The translations under genes and the position numbers were made by a program. This document shows, piece by piece, positions 1 through 12,434 of a stretch of DNA of 64,000 nt. This stretch comes from Epiperipatus broadwayi (taxonomy: Eukaryota; Onychophora; Udeonychophora; Euonychophora; Peripatidae): contig JAQFVV010000013.1 in NCBI GenBank assembly GCA_028023455.1, positions 6,588,811 to 6,652,810 on the forward strand. The letters are read 5' to 3'. The notes under the pieces were generated by a model. The model was given only the letters and a program-made list of their open reading frames with translations. It searched no databases and had not been told where the DNA came from. Numbering within the stretch: the first letter of the stretch is position 1; each line of letters opens with the position of its first letter.

Positions 1-1165
1 AATATATATATAAATTTGAGTTTATTTTTATACTTGGATTAATATCTGAAAGCATATAACATAGTGATTTAATACTCTTTATTGTAAACACAATTATAAT
101 TTGTAATTGAATTCTAAACTTTCACTTCCTTTGTTTTAATTGATAAAATATGATGTTGACTTAAGATATTGTCAGTGTCAAGTTTTGGTTAGTAAAAATA
201 CCATTATTTGAAAACAATTATTTATATATGTGTATGAATAAATGAAAATAATTCATTTTAGAATTATTCATTTCATATTTAATTAGTTTATACTATACAT
301 ATAATATGAAAAGCTTAAAGCATGTGTATGTTATCTATATATTTTGTAAAAGTCATTTATCATTAAATATTAATTTTAATATTTAATAAAGGCGCAAATA
401 AATTTATAAATAATTATAAATTGTTTTGGTGAGGCTCATAAGATACCTTCACAGTATATTCTATGCATGTTGATAACTATTAATAAGGTCACAATATCCT
501 GATGTAAATTTAAGCATAAAATAGTACAAAAGTAGGTTGGGATATAAATTTAATAAGGTATTTAAAGTCTAAAGTTTGAAATCTGTTTACAGTCTTTTTT
601 TAAGTGTCTTTTATGATCTTTCATATGATCACTCATTTGCTGACTAAAAACTTATTTTCCAATACTCAGAAACTAATTTATATATCTGCTTCAGAGAGTG
701 GTTTCAAAAAACATCTCTAATCTTTTTATCTTGCTTTCCAAATCCTTAATTACTTGTTACTTACTTGAACTGTAGACTAGGTTTCATTTATATCTTTTTA
801 ATAGTTTTAAATTTATACAAAATAAAAATTAATAAATTGAAGGGGTTTTCCTCCCTGTACAATAAATTTGGGCTGTAATTTATTATTCCAACAGTCAGTT
901 AAATGTCTTTAAACATATGTCTTTGGCAATTATATTTTTTAATTCTCATATTTACCACAAGATAAAATTGTATATATTTGCGAAGAACAATCCTTTTTCC
1001 ACTATAATGAAAAGTCGAATTTTAGGCCACTGCCCTTGCAAATATACACCATAAAAATTAATATAATTAATAATGCTTATACAGATATTTAATGTAAAAA
1101 CTATTTTAATTTTGAGCCTAGAATAATTCCCGAAGTTTTTTTTTTTTTTTGAAAGAATCAAAAGA
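1..1165. other. AT-rich flank, no gene seen
   Basis: No frame in this stretch looks protein-like. The one annotatable minus-strand frame (952-1161) is low-complexity K/I/N/F-rich, as expected from A+T-rich DNA. No repeat recognised elsewhere in the window occurs here. Confidence 0.6.
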
Positions 1166-1173
1166 CTCTAAAT

Positions 1174-2546
1174 CAGCTGTTAGCAACCAGTGATCTGTGG
1201 ACCACTAGTGGTTCATGAAGTATTTTTAATGGTCCACAAAGAAATTCAGATATTATTTATTTTTTAAATAAAAAATAAATTGTGTTTAAGCCATATTATT
1301 ATATGTAAAATAGAACAAGAACATTATATTCCTAACTGATTTGTTACAAAATATTATTATGACTTGCAAAATATTTACCTCAAAGGTGTTTAATTAACCC
1401 CTAACTCAGCAGCAGCATAGAAAAAGTAACAAAATCAGAATGTGATGTGATACACTGTGAGTTGTTCTTGTACGGAGTCAAGAATCTCTCAGCAACTATG
1501 CCCAGAGAAATCTATTAGCCATTTGACTTCACTTTCCATTCCCCACCCTATGTTTTCCCATATTCATCTCTATTCTTCTCCATCCCATTTCCACAACATA
1601 ATTTTGGTCAACTCCATGGCCTTTATATCTAAATCCCCATTGTCTTTTTACAAACCCAACATAAAAACCAATAAGCCACTTTCTGTATAATCACTTTCTT
1701 TATATTTATTTTTCCACAACTTCATTATTTGTACCCTTTTTGCTTTCAGGCATTTACATTTAATTAACAGATGCCTAGTATTTTCTATGTCTTTCTTACA
1801 CAATTACAGGCTATATCATCCATATTTTTCCATTTATGTGTATATTTACTTGTTGCTAAAGATCCCATTGAAGCCTTAAACAGTAAACTACTTTCCTTGC
1901 TGTTATCATAAATTAACTAGCACCCAATATTCTGTTTACTTCTATAAATATTTAATCTCTTTTTACTCTCCATATTAGTTCTTCATCTCTCCAACTCCCT
2001 ATTCTTTATTAATGCATCTATTCTATCCCATTCCTTAACACTATAATACTCAACAATTCACCTAACACAATCATTCCACATTTTGTATAAATATACTGAC
2101 ATAAAGTCTTTACCCAAATCTTCTGCATATTGCATTTCCTTTCTCACCCATCTTTTTGCCTGTTTTTTATTCATAACCCAATTAAATACTATTTTGGCTA
2201 TTCTTTTATTATCCATAAATTGCAATCTACCTAACATTTTCATCTTGCTTTTTGCATCTCTCATATAAAAACTTGACTATCTCATTTTTCTTTGAATTGC
2301 CTCACTTGCCGTTCACACTTCTGCATCTAATGCATGGCATCCTACTTCTCTTTGTATTTTTTCTAAGTAATCTAATACCCATTTACTAACACATAATGCA
2401 GGCATCAAATTTAACTACGGCGCACTCTTGTGTTAAAATTAAAATTATTAATAAATATATATGTATATTATACTCAATGCGTATTAATTCGTACTTTTAA
2501 AAATTATGTTAATGGTTCGCAATATCTAAAAGGTTGCCGACCGCTC
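1174..2546. mobile_element. hAT-type DNA element with 8-bp target duplication
   Basis: The element begins CAGCTGTTAGCAACC and ends GGTTGCCGACCGCTC, imperfect terminal inverted repeats matching at 11 of 15 positions. It is flanked by a perfect 8-bp direct repeat CTCTAAAT at 1166-1173 and 2547-2554, the target-site size of the hAT superfamily. No transposase frame remains. The interior is largely LINE-derived (about 1437-2440), so a LINE inserted into the hAT or was captured by it. The family call rests on target size and CAG-type ends; no internal hAT protein is seen. Confidence 0.8.
1437..2440 (-). mobile_element. LINE 3' remnant (end of reverse transcriptase ORF plus 3' UTR)
   Basis: Read on the minus strand, 2058-2400 gives, with a few stops, a frame including WVLDYLEKIQREVGC, MKMLGRLQFMDNKRIAKIVFNW and WVRKEMQYAEDLGKDF. 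Such patterns occur in the C-terminal region of several LINE reverse transcriptases, after the polymerase domain. Further downstream a cysteine-rich stretch (CNCVRKT near 1800) may be the remnant of the terminal zinc-binding motif. Only the C-terminal tail remains and it has many stops, so it is a dead fragment. Its lowest-coordinate part (1437-1565) recurs at 56108-56235. The exact LINE clade is not determined. Confidence 0.65.
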
Positions 2547-2554
2547 CTCTAAAT

Positions 2555-3460
2555 AATTAAATAAACGAGCATTGAAATTAAAAGTTGTAAATTTGTCTAT
2601 AACACACACACATATATATATATGGACATATATTTGTCTATGTAATAAATGGATATGTATTTATTTTCATTTCGTTACTTTTGCGAATGAGCTGCCATCA
2701 GATATTAAAAGTTTCGATCTGATGGCAAGACACAATCGCAAAAGATTGAACAAAGTGTGGATAAAATAAATAAATATCCATTTATTATATAAAAAGATAT
2801 AAATCTCCGTATATATATATATATTAGGGACAATTTTACAGCCTTGAATAATTTCAGTGCTCGTTCATTTAATTGTTTGGAAGATTTTGACTCTTTTAGA
2901 AAAAAAAAAAAGAAAATTGTGTAAGCAACTTTTAGAATTATTCTAGGCTACAAATTAAATGTATTTTTACATTTAACATTTGCAAAGGTTCTACAAACTA
3001 TGTTAATTTTGTTTTATATATTTGCAAGGTTATGGCCAGAAATTTCATCTTTCATTATAATATTTCATTTACAATGTTCTCTCGCTGAAACTTAAATCAG
3101 ATTTGACAGCAGCTATTGGTCATAGCAACCTAGCATTAATTTGAGTTTTCGGAATACTATTTTTTGTATTAAAATTTTTATTTTAATAAGAGCTATTATC
3201 ATTACTATATGACCTCACTTATATACTTTTAAATATATATAAAACAGATTTGAGCAAACTATCAAAAGATTCTGCAACAAGCAAAAATTAATTGCTGATT
3301 TTGTAATCATTAATCAAATATTGATTTTGTATTTATTGTATAAGAAGTTCCAGATGTAATCAAAAGTATTTGTCTTATTTGTTGCAAGGAATTTTAATAG
3401 TTATGCAGAAAATAATTTCGTTTTTTTAAAATAGCTGAAAAGAAAACTCTATAAAATATT
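2555..3460. other. AT-rich spacer, no gene seen
   Basis: Contains short (TA)n runs near 2610 and 2810. Around 2640-2790 lies an inverted pair: AATAAATGGATATGTATTTATT near 2645 and AATAAATATCCATTTATT near 2765, and within it GAGCTGCCATCAGAT opposite ATCTGATGGC near 2690-2725. This is a hairpin of about 60-bp arms that may be a small foldback. No coding signal. Confidence 0.4.
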
Positions 3461-3463
3461 TAA

Positions 3464-3703
3464 ATAAGGCTTGATTTTCTGGATATATTTTTGATCATAC
3501 GTTGCTTGACGAAGAAAATACCTGACGCATTAAATATTTTGCATGTCAGAGTCAAGACCAGTGATTTAAAATCACTTCAAATGGCAGATAACATGAAGGA
3601 TAGGCTTTCATCAAACATTCTGCCACATGACCAGGATTTGCCTTTACTGAACAAAATCTTAAAGTACCTAGGTTTGGAAAAACACTTAAATACACTTAGA
3701 TGA
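3464..3703 (+). other. open frame of unknown status, about 79 codons
   Basis: An open frame after an in-frame stop at 3461-3463 runs to TGA at 3701-3703. Its translation is less low-complexity than the surrounding AT-driven frames (it includes KTSDLKSLQMADNMKD and LPLLNKILKYLGLEKH). There is no ATG near the 5' end, and no convincing splice site beyond an AG just before 3469. I recognise no family. It could be a decayed exon, transposon debris or chance. Confidence 0.15.
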
Positions 3704-5690
3704 AAAGGTATTAAGGTGCACTACATTGAAAATATAGAGTATACTCTCAAAATCAAAGATTTAATTTTTTTTTTTTATGTTTTACATCTAATAAAGCAAA
3801 AAGTTTTCTAAGAGTTTATAAAGGATTAGTGGTGGCTGAAAATATGGAAATTGTTTTTAAAGTGAAGCATAAAAGTGACATTAAATTGGCTATTTATGTG
3901 AAAATAGTTGCAACAACATTTATAGTCATCAGCCAATTTTACATTACTTAGAATATCTATCAGTCAACAATTAAAACAGAGAAATGTCTTAATAAAAACT
4001 AATATCCCCTCTTTCTCATGATGTTAGTATTTTGTATTTAAGATTAAAATGTATTTTGTGATCCAGTCAGATTTGATTTTTATTTATATTTTTTCCAATA
4101 TGTTTATTATTAAAACATTGTTCAGGCATGGAATGGAGGTAGAATAAATATTTTAGCATAAAATTATTATTAAATTGCATTACATGTTATAAAATTATAT
4201 TAAAATATGGTTTATCAATGATCTTTATCTGAATTTCTATAGTCTGGTAGAGTTCATTACTTCAGGGAAGTTTTGATGTATTTGTGTTATTGTTACTTCT
4301 ATGAATAAAGTATTGTTGAGTTTGGAAAAAAAGTATTAGAAAAATGAATGATGATGTAGAAGTCTTATAAAAGGCACTTCAAAAAAGACTGTAAACTGAT
4401 TTCACACTTCATACTTTAAAAATAATTTAGCAAAGTCAGATTTTAAGAAATTAGTATTTGCTATCAATACAGTGTTTCTCTCAAAATAAATTCTAACCAA
4501 GAAATAAGCCCTAGCATAATTTTTCAGGATGCTTATAATATAAGCCACACCCAAATGTAAGCCCTAGTTAAGAGTGTTAGCTTATTAAAACACTATGGAT
4601 GTATTGAATTATAAATACATGTATAAATAAACTATTGTTAACATTAATGCTTCAAATAAATGGTAATTATATGGTTCTTATATATTTTATCATTGATAAG
4701 TGTAATTCTATCTATATAGAGAAACAATTTATCTATTACAAGTCAGTATATCAGAGAATTTACAATCTCATTTATATATTTTAGATATTTAGATTTAGAA
4801 TGCTTTACTTAGTTTTTGGTAGTTTTTAAATATTCAAGATAAAAGAAAAATTAATTTGATTTCTTAAACATTTTTTCCTCCTAAAAGATTGTTAAAATAA
4901 TGGAAATGATTTTAATAATCAAAGTTTAGTTTAAGTTAAATCATTAATATTTCTCCTAAAGAAAAGTTTTTGAAAAGAATACCCAAGCAGGGATATTGCA
5001 AGTAATTTGAAAAGTCTTTACAATGTGCACACTTGATAATAGATGGACATGGTTGTATGATATATGAATCATCATGTAATTCAATAAGACATATGTTATA
5101 GATATGTATGTAATGTGCATGTGTAAAATACCAAAACATTTCTGAATTTTTATGCTTGAAATGTTTGATGATTTTGTGTGGACAAACCATTCTTAACTGT
5201 AATAATTTTTATTACCACTCTTGTCTTGCAAGTCTTCAATTAACTTTATGACTGGTTGAACCGAATTATTTTGTCTTTTGGCTAATTCGCCCCCTAGCGA
5301 ATTTTTTCATAAGTATTATATGTTAAAATGCATGTAAAATGGTATATTTCAGTATTTTTTTTTTTTTTCAAAAATTCCATGCTAAAAGATGGGAAATTCT
5401 AAATTCCTACTCTTACAATAGACATAAGCCTCACCCTGACATGTTCAGCCATTGTCTCTTGCCAAGGCTGTAAAATGTTTGGAATTTTATGACATTGCAG
5501 TTTCCAATGATGCAAAAACATGTTTATTTGCAAATTTATTGTGGTTTTAAATTTTTTTCTAATAATTTGCACTATATTTATTAGATATCAAGAAATAAAA
5601 ATTATTAATAACTTATTTTGACTCAAAATACTTTATTTTCAAAAATATAATATTATATTAGCAGCTAATGTAAATATGGCCTCAAGCAAA
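3704..5690. other. AT-rich spacer holding one MITE
   Basis: Apart from the MITE at about 4468-4605, this stretch has no recognisable gene or RNA. The minus-strand frame at 4936-5190 has no recognisable motif and is probably chance. Confidence 0.45.
4468..4605. mobile_element. degenerate MITE copy (AATAAGCCC family)
   Basis: Contains CAGTGTTTCTCTCAAAATAA at the left, AAATAAGCCCTAGCATAATT in the middle, and a second AAGCCCTAG near 4560. The same words occur in the better-preserved copy at 6850-7020. Similar short elements with ATAAGCCC and ATAAGACAT motifs are, from memory, widespread in animal genomes; I do not assert a family name. Ends are not precise. Confidence 0.45.
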
Positions 5691-6660
5691 CTAAAAAATT
5701 CTAGCTTTGACAGTTAACAATCTACGTTATATTTACAGCAAGAAAATATCATAATTTAGCAATAAATATTCAAAAAATTTAAACTTTAGATATAAGAGAA
5801 ATAAATAATTGTTTGTTCACATTTTTAAAAGTAATGAGAAACAAAAAATATTTCATTGACTTTATAAACTGAAAATAATCTTGCTAGAAACAATAATGTG
5901 TAATGGGGTGTAACATCTTTTTTTTATTGTGGTCTCATCTTTTAAATATTTACAGCAGGGGTCCTATGCCCCCGGGCACCATGGTGCCCACAGACCATTT
6001 TACATGTGCCCACCACTATCTGAACATGATAAAAAATTATTTATCTGATACAAATAAATTTAGTTTTTAAAATTTCTTATAAATTATTGTATTATATTGT
6101 AATCAAATTGTAGGGCATACTATACTTTTACAGCGTAAAAATACAAACATTAATTATATGTTAAATTTTATTTTTGAAATAAATATTTTTTTTGTATATT
6201 ATGTGTATTATTAACAATATCCAACTATAAATTTACATTGAAAAAATAAATGGTGCCTGCCACCTGGTTGAATAAATAAATGGTGCCTGCCAACTGGCCG
6301 GTATTATAGCATGTGCTCTAAAGTACAAAAAGGTTGGGGACCCCTGATTTACAGCAACAAAATGTGAATATTTAAATTTTATTTCAGTAGTAAACAAAAA
6401 TATCTATCAAAGGAAGTTAAGTTTGTTATTTTCTGGTAAGTAACAATCATTTAATCATATATTTATAAATTGAAAATACTCGTTCTAGAAACAATAACAT
6501 CTAAAGTCTTTGTTTTGATTATATCCTCATTTTTTAATATTTACAGAAAGAAAATGTGAACATTTAAAATTTATTTCAGTAGTAGATAAAATATCTATCA
6601 AATGAAGTCAAATTTATTATTTTCTCAAAAGCAATAATCATTTTATTATATATTTTACAT
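5690..6660 (+). repeat. diverged tandem satellite, unit about 190 bp
   Basis: Three successive units share the order TTTACAGMAAGAAAATRT, TTTCAGTAGTA, AAATATCTATCAAA, TTTATTATTTTCT, AATCATTTNATTATATAT, GAAAATANTC and TCTAGAAACAATAA. The second and third are clearest (6345-6545 and 6546-6655). The first (about 5690-5955) is more diverged and was split from the second by the hAT MITE at 5956-6346. No coding capacity. Confidence 0.65.
5956..6346. mobile_element. 391-bp hAT MITE with exact TSD
   Basis: Starts CAGGGGTCCTATGCCCCCGG and ends GGTTGGGGACCCCTG. The outer CAGGGGTCC and GGACCCCTG are a perfect 9-bp inverted repeat. A perfect 8-bp target duplication ATTTACAG flanks it (5948-5955 and 6347-6354). 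The interior is non-coding and contains a short tandem duplication, AAATAAATGGTGCCTGCC, at about 6244 and 6276. Ends of this kind are typical of hAT elements. It inserted into the satellite above, so it is younger than that array. Confidence 0.88.
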
Positions 6661-7565
6661 TGATGTGTGAGACAAAGAAAAACATCAGAAATTCTGAAAT
6701 GTAAGAGGTATGGTGCTGCAATTTGGAACAGTTAACAATTTAGTGGTAAATTTTAATGGAATAATATTCAGATCCTTAGATAAGATGAGTGCAAACAGAG
6801 AGAGCTATTCCTGAGACTACAAGAAAGGAATTGTGGGAACTCCTGTGATAAGAATCTTAAAAAGCTTTTTGTATACTTGAATAAATGTAATTTTTTGTAT
6901 TTGAATAAATATTGATTTTTGTACATGAAAAAATAAGACATCTCCTGAAAATAAGCCCTGCAGTGTCTTTTGAAGCAAAAATTAATATAAGACTTGATCT
7001 TATTTTCAGAAAAACATAGTAGATAAGTGGTTAAATAAAAAACATATCAGCAATATTCATAAGGTTAATTGCATCAGTAGGAAAAAGAATTCAGCCTTCA
7101 GCCTAATGAGTAAGAAAGCAAGGTATTGGTATGAAAGATTATTTTACAGTATATTCCTATTGCAATGACAATGTGCATCTAGATTTCTCAATGTTACCAG
7201 ATAAAATCACCAGACATGTATAGGCCCTTCACCTTCCAGCCATGTTGTGCTTAGTAAAAATGCATAACTTCCCAAGACCTAATATTGTTTGCATTAAATT
7301 TTATCCAGTTATTGTTATTTCAAAGAATATGTTAACTCTATTTAGAATTAAGCTATTTTTCATGCTATAGTCTATTTCTATCAAAAGAATATCAACAGTT
7401 TAAATGAAATTAATCTGCAGTAAAATTGATGAATAATTCACACATGCATTTAAAGAAGATTACATTAGGAAAGTAAACTTATTGTAAATTAATAGTGGAA
7501 CTTTCTAATTCAATATTCAACATATATATAAGGATATACAAGCACAATGTATCAGTAAATAATAT
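6661..7565. other. AT-rich spacer with MITE, no gene seen
   Basis: No open frame of note. It holds the MITE at 6850-7020 and otherwise shows nothing recognisable. Confidence 0.45.
6850..7020. mobile_element. MITE copy (AATAAGCCC family)
   Basis: Contains CTTGAATAAATGTAATTTTT and a second TTGAATAAATATTG, then GTACATGAAAAAATAAGACA, CTGAAAATAAGCCCTG and a right end CTTATTTTCAGAAAAACATA. The right end, reversed, resembles the inner left motif (a run ending AAAATAAG), an imperfect terminal inverted repeat. The arrangement matches a short DNA element common in animal genomes that I recall but do not name. The copy at 4468-4605 is more decayed. Confidence 0.5.
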
Positions 7566-8140
7566 GAAAGAAAACTAACTTTCCACTCATTCACCATGAA
7601 TAGACCACAATCCATGTCAATAAATATTTTAAAAGAATGACCAGCCAATTTATTCTTAAAACTTATGACTAAATAATTAACATTTATTTATAGTACCAGA
7701 AATAGAGTACTATCTAATTTAAAAGCCAGATTTTTAAATCAGCTCATTACTAATATAAATTTGAATTATATATCTCAGCACAGAGAAAGCATATATTTTT
7801 AATGCCCTGTAATAATAAACCACATTAATTTTTGTAAATGTAATGATTAAAAGCATTAAAATATATATATATAATTATATTGGGGGAAAACTTCTTTCCA
7901 TTCATTCACTATGAATAGACAACATTCACGTCAGTAAATGTTTCAAAACACTGGGGAATGTATCATTCTTAAAGCCTGCTATTAAATAAACAAATATTCA
8001 TTGACAATTGTGGAAATTAAACACAATCTAATTTAAAAGCCAGATCTTTAAATTAGCTTATTACTACTACAGGTCCAAATTATGACAAACATCCCATTTT
8101 TAATGACCTGTGGTAATGAACCACATTAGTTTACAAATGG
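7566..8140 (+). repeat. two-copy diverged tandem repeat, period about 320 bp
   Basis: Copy A (about 7566-7835) and copy B (about 7889-8140) share in the same order ACTTTCCACTCATTCACCAT / TTCTTTCCATTCATTCACTA, ATGAATAGAC, TCAGTAAAT or TCAATAAAT, TCTAATTTAAAAGCCAGAT, TTTTTAATGNCCTGT and AANCCACATTA. Similarity is high in blocks with small indels. No coding frame is kept between the copies. Confidence 0.7.
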
Positions 8141-8293
8141 GCAACCTCCCACTCTTGAAGATTATTATTAAAAAAAAACCCAAATTTATAGTTGAATTGT
8201 TAAATGCTTTTAGAAAAAAATCAGACTTTTTTTCTACTTTTCCAAGTACATCTAGCGCTTATTAGCTACATACAAGTTAGTTTATGTCACACT

Positions 8294-8560
8294 GTTTCAA
8301 ATGATCTTTATTTCTCTCCTTCAGGTATTGCTGTCCTGTTTAGTGACATTACTAGCATGGAAATTAAATTGGTGATTGTTAAATGCATATACTGAATTTA
8401 ATGTGACTCTCTAACCATCTAAGCTTATTACTAAGAGCTATTTGGTTAAAGTCATTTTAAATTTAGTATTTATGCTTCTGAAAAATCACTAGTTCAATTC
8501 CCATAGGAGACTGTTATTGCTCAGATTAGCAACATCTGACAAATATATATCAAATGAAAT
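8294..8560. mobile_element. SINE-derived foldback: two tRNA-like halves head to head
   Basis: The left half (8294-8430) reads on the minus strand and the right half (8433-8560) on the plus strand as the same tRNA-derived unit. The right half carries an A-box-like AGCTATTTGGTTAAAGT and a B-box-like AGTTCAATTCCC, then GCTCAGATTAGCAACA. The left half carries the reverse of the same order, with CATGGAAATTAAA and CTCTCTAACCATC. The outer ends GTTTCAAATGATC and GATATATATCAAATG pair imperfectly. The same inverted arrangement occurs at 32990-33272, and a single half at 63552-63702. It belongs to no gene; pol III promoter-like boxes are diverged. Confidence 0.65.
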
Positions 8561-8567
8561 ATTGTGT

Positions 8568-11500
8568 CCTTTAGTAAATTGGATGTTATTACTAATAGTT
8601 GAATATAATTGGACAATTACGATGTTTGAATGTTTTTAAAACATTTAAACAATTCATTAGGTTATAGAAATAGATTATCACATAATTACAAATAGAACAC
8701 CACCAACACAAATCTCAGACCAATATTACTAAGTTAGTTTAAAAATGAAGTATAACTCGTATATTTGAACATTGTCCTAATTAAAATAAATAAATAACAA
8801 TTAACTTTAAAATAACAATTTAAGATATTTTATTTTTATTTCAATTGTTCTGTAATAAACTAAAATAAAATTTATTACAGTATTTATTTTTAATGTGTCA
8901 ATTAACTTTTATTATTCACAACTTACTGAACTTTGCCACTGGACGCAATACATGTTTTCATTCTCAAGCTCTATGAAATTAAAAACTGCAGAATTAATAT
9001 AACAATTGTCCCTTACTTTGATCTGATTTTAGCAAACATTATGTCCTATGATGTTAATTTTATGCACACGTGCAAATGTTCGCTAATCATACAGAAGTAA
9101 TGAAAATCCCTAGTGAGCTATATGTAAACTAACCCAGTAAACTTAAAATATGGTATAGCTTTGATTGTATATAAGCATACCATTTACTGATATATATATA
9201 TATGAATGTGATTTATATGTAGGATCAAAAATAAAATGTAGATGGGCTCATTCTACATTTTTTGTTTACGGACAGTTTTCATATAACTCCTGGGGTTTTC
9301 AGTACTTCCACATTATTTCATCTCTATTTGAGTTGGTAAAAAGTTATATTTACATCGTAAGATTAATGAATATTTTTACAAATTATGATGTCTTTTATTA
9401 AACAAGAATAAATCAAAATAGTTCTATTTACTAGAGGTTTTTTTTAAATGTCTAAATCCATTTTAAAGATATCTATTTGCAGAGAAAATGAAAAATCCTA
9501 TCATTTATATGAATGCACTAATGAGATATATATAAAACCAATATCTCTCTCATTATTAATATGGTTTGTGAAAATAATAATAGACATATTAAATAAGTTG
9601 ATTTTAATTTTCGTTTAAAAATTAACCAACGATATTTACGAAATACATTAAATTTGTATATATATATTTATATGATTAAATGAATGTTTTCACTGGTAAA
9701 AGATTTTTTTTATGAAACCTGTTTTATAATATATATATACTCACACAATGCGTACCTGCTTTCTAAGGCAATTTAAGTAGATTTTACTGTTTTTAATTAT
9801 CATGAATAAAGTACTGATATTATTAAAATCACTCACTATAAAAGTTAACACCCTTTTCATTTTTAATTTGTTTAACATAAGATAGGTAATCCAATTAATT
9901 AAAAGCCTGTCTTTATAATAAATAGATTAATTTTTCTTCTCTCAGATATAATTTACTCAGTATCAAATTAATAAGCTTTGAAGATATTTTGTATCATGAA
10001 AAAAATACTAAATATAAAATCATTTTAATATGTTTTATTTGTAAATGTATCCGTGTAGAAACATGTATGTGAGAATTTGTGTACATATTTTTATAATATA
10101 CTGTATATAATATTTATAAATAATCTTCAATAGTAATCGTTTAAAATCTTACTTTTTAGTTTTTTTAATAATAAAATTGAAAATAACACTCTACTATATC
10201 AATGTAATCCACTAATCAGATTTTTTTTCATCTGATTAACAGATTACTTGGATATGAAAAGGTATTATTAGCAAGTTTTAATACGATTTTAGAAAATCTG
10301 ACTTACGAAGGATTAGAATCTGATTTATGAAGGATTGTTATAATATGTGCAATTGAAGGTTATTATTTCAGAAATATTATGTATTTTCATATATTGTCAG
10401 AGTTATATATTTAATAACGATTGTTCGTTTAGCAGATTTTTAAAACTTCTAACATATTTATACATAACATCATCAATAGCTAAATAAGTTAAATGACTGT
10501 TTGTTTAGAAAGTCATGGGATAATGATCACCACAAATGACCAATTGCTCTTCAATCTAGGAACCTTTGTTTGAATGTTGCATAATATCCTCAATGGCTAT
10601 TTTGTCCTATTTTTTTCATCAGCTATTGGAAAAAGATTTCCTGTGTTTTAGCTAACCTGTTCCAAGTCTTTGTTTTCTATGATGATTCAGAAATGTTTTA
10701 TCATTTCATTTGAAATTAAATTTTTTAAACAGTTTTTTACCTTTTAGAATTCACCAATAAACATATTTATTGATTATTATTTAGTCTTGCTATATGTCCA
10801 GTTATTTTTATGTTCCTCTCATCATTTACAGTATACATTTTATACTCCATTTTAACATGTTAATGACCTATAATAAATCAGCATCCATTCAATATTAGTC
10901 TATATATATATATATATTATAATGGTCCAAAAGAAAGTGAAGATCGAATCTTACCGTAATCTGCACTACAAGGGCACCATCTAGGCATTTGAACCTAGAA
11001 AATTTATAAAGTAGGCAGATACATGATGTTAAGATCCCACTTTATTTTATATTTAGACCATTAGCCCAAGTCACTAGCTCAGTGGAGATGCAGAGATAAT
11101 AATATATAACTTTGTTTAATTTCATATCTTAAATATAAAAAAAATAAAAGCCACTGCCAATAATTAACACACAAACAATATTTATTTACGCACATATATA
11201 ATCATTTAAATTTGAGGAATAACATTTATTATTTTAGATTTTAATATTAACATTTAATTTAAATTATTATTTTAAAATTTTAAGATTGTCAGTACAAATG
11301 AATTTAATTTTTTTTATATTAAGATTGTCAAGTATGAATAGACTACATAAATTGTATTTGAAAAGAAAATATTCTATCCCTTATTTAACCTTAGGCCAAA
11401 AGTTTGCAGTCAAACCAGCGTCAATCCATCTGATACATTGATGTATTCAATGTAGCATGAAAATACGACAGCACAAATATATACCATACTGTCCAGGAAT

Positions 11501-12430
11501 GTACATCTGAACAGCATGGTTAGAGAAGACATTGACTCTTGTCCAATACAGGAATGTTACATCTGTATGGCATGAAAAACAATAAAAAAAAACTACATAG
11601 GAAGGGACTGCATTTTTTCTGTCTTACTATTCCCTTCCATAGGCAAAAAGAGGTGTGCAGCATATAATGGAGATCCTGCATGTAGCGAACCTCATACTAC
11701 ATCTACTAATTACACCAATATATCCAATCCATTGACCTAATTTAACTATGAAACAAATAACCTAAGATTACCCTCCCCTAATTAATTAATATAACTTTAA
11801 AAATCTATATAGCCATTCATGCCCAACTTAAATTTAACATTTATATAAATTCGCACAGATAGATTTATAAAAGTTTGTTTTTTAATTTTGAGCACAGATC
11901 GATTACATAGATTACACACTCAAAAACATTTCAACATAAACATAAATGATCAAAATATAAAGTTATTGATGTAATTGCAGAGGACATTCACTAGAAACCC
12001 AATGGCATTCATCATAAGATGCCGCATTGTCACCAATAACTAAAAAGACACCCAAGTAAATACATTTTAGATATTCAACGTAAGATATCATTATTTACCA
12101 AATGTCTATATATTTTAATCATATATGAAAACAAAAATGTAATTAAACATGAACAAATCTATGCAAGCATCTATGCCCAACTTAAATTTAATGCATTTAA
12201 TAATTTCTACAATAAATATTAATAAAAATTAAAAAAAAAAAATGGAAATGATTTTTAGCAAACTTAAAGGTAAAAAAAAATAATTAAACAATAATTGATT
12301 TGGAAAAGTAAGATTATAGTTCATTTTACAAAAATTAGATTTAGCTTGTTTATTAACTTGTCAAATCTTGATGAAAGTTCTTAATTACTTTTAAATTTTA
12401 AAATTGTTCAGTTCAATAGCTTACAGTAGA
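8568..12430. other. AT-rich spacer, possible tRNA-like debris
   Basis: No gene recognised. Around 10.92-11.10 kb the composition rises: TAGCTCAGTGG at 11075-11085 matches a pol III A box, and a B-box-like GATTCGATCTTC lies on the opposite strand near 10945, but they do not form one tRNA. At 11.46-11.60 kb two loose repeats share AGGAATGT-ACATCTG-ATGGCATG. ATGCCCAACTTAAATTTAA occurs at about 11820 and 12174. ATTCGCACAGAT near 11851 is inverted near 12972, so an old element of about 1.1 kb may span this area; I could not define its ends. Confidence 0.3.
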
Positions 12431-12434
12431 AGAG

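Noticed and set aside
2083-2268. Plus-strand frame overlapping the LINE tail
   Set aside because: Antisense shadow of the minus-strand LINE frame at 2058-2264.
11075-11085. TAGCTCAGTGG as the A box of a tRNA gene
   Set aside because: No B box at the right distance downstream on the same strand.
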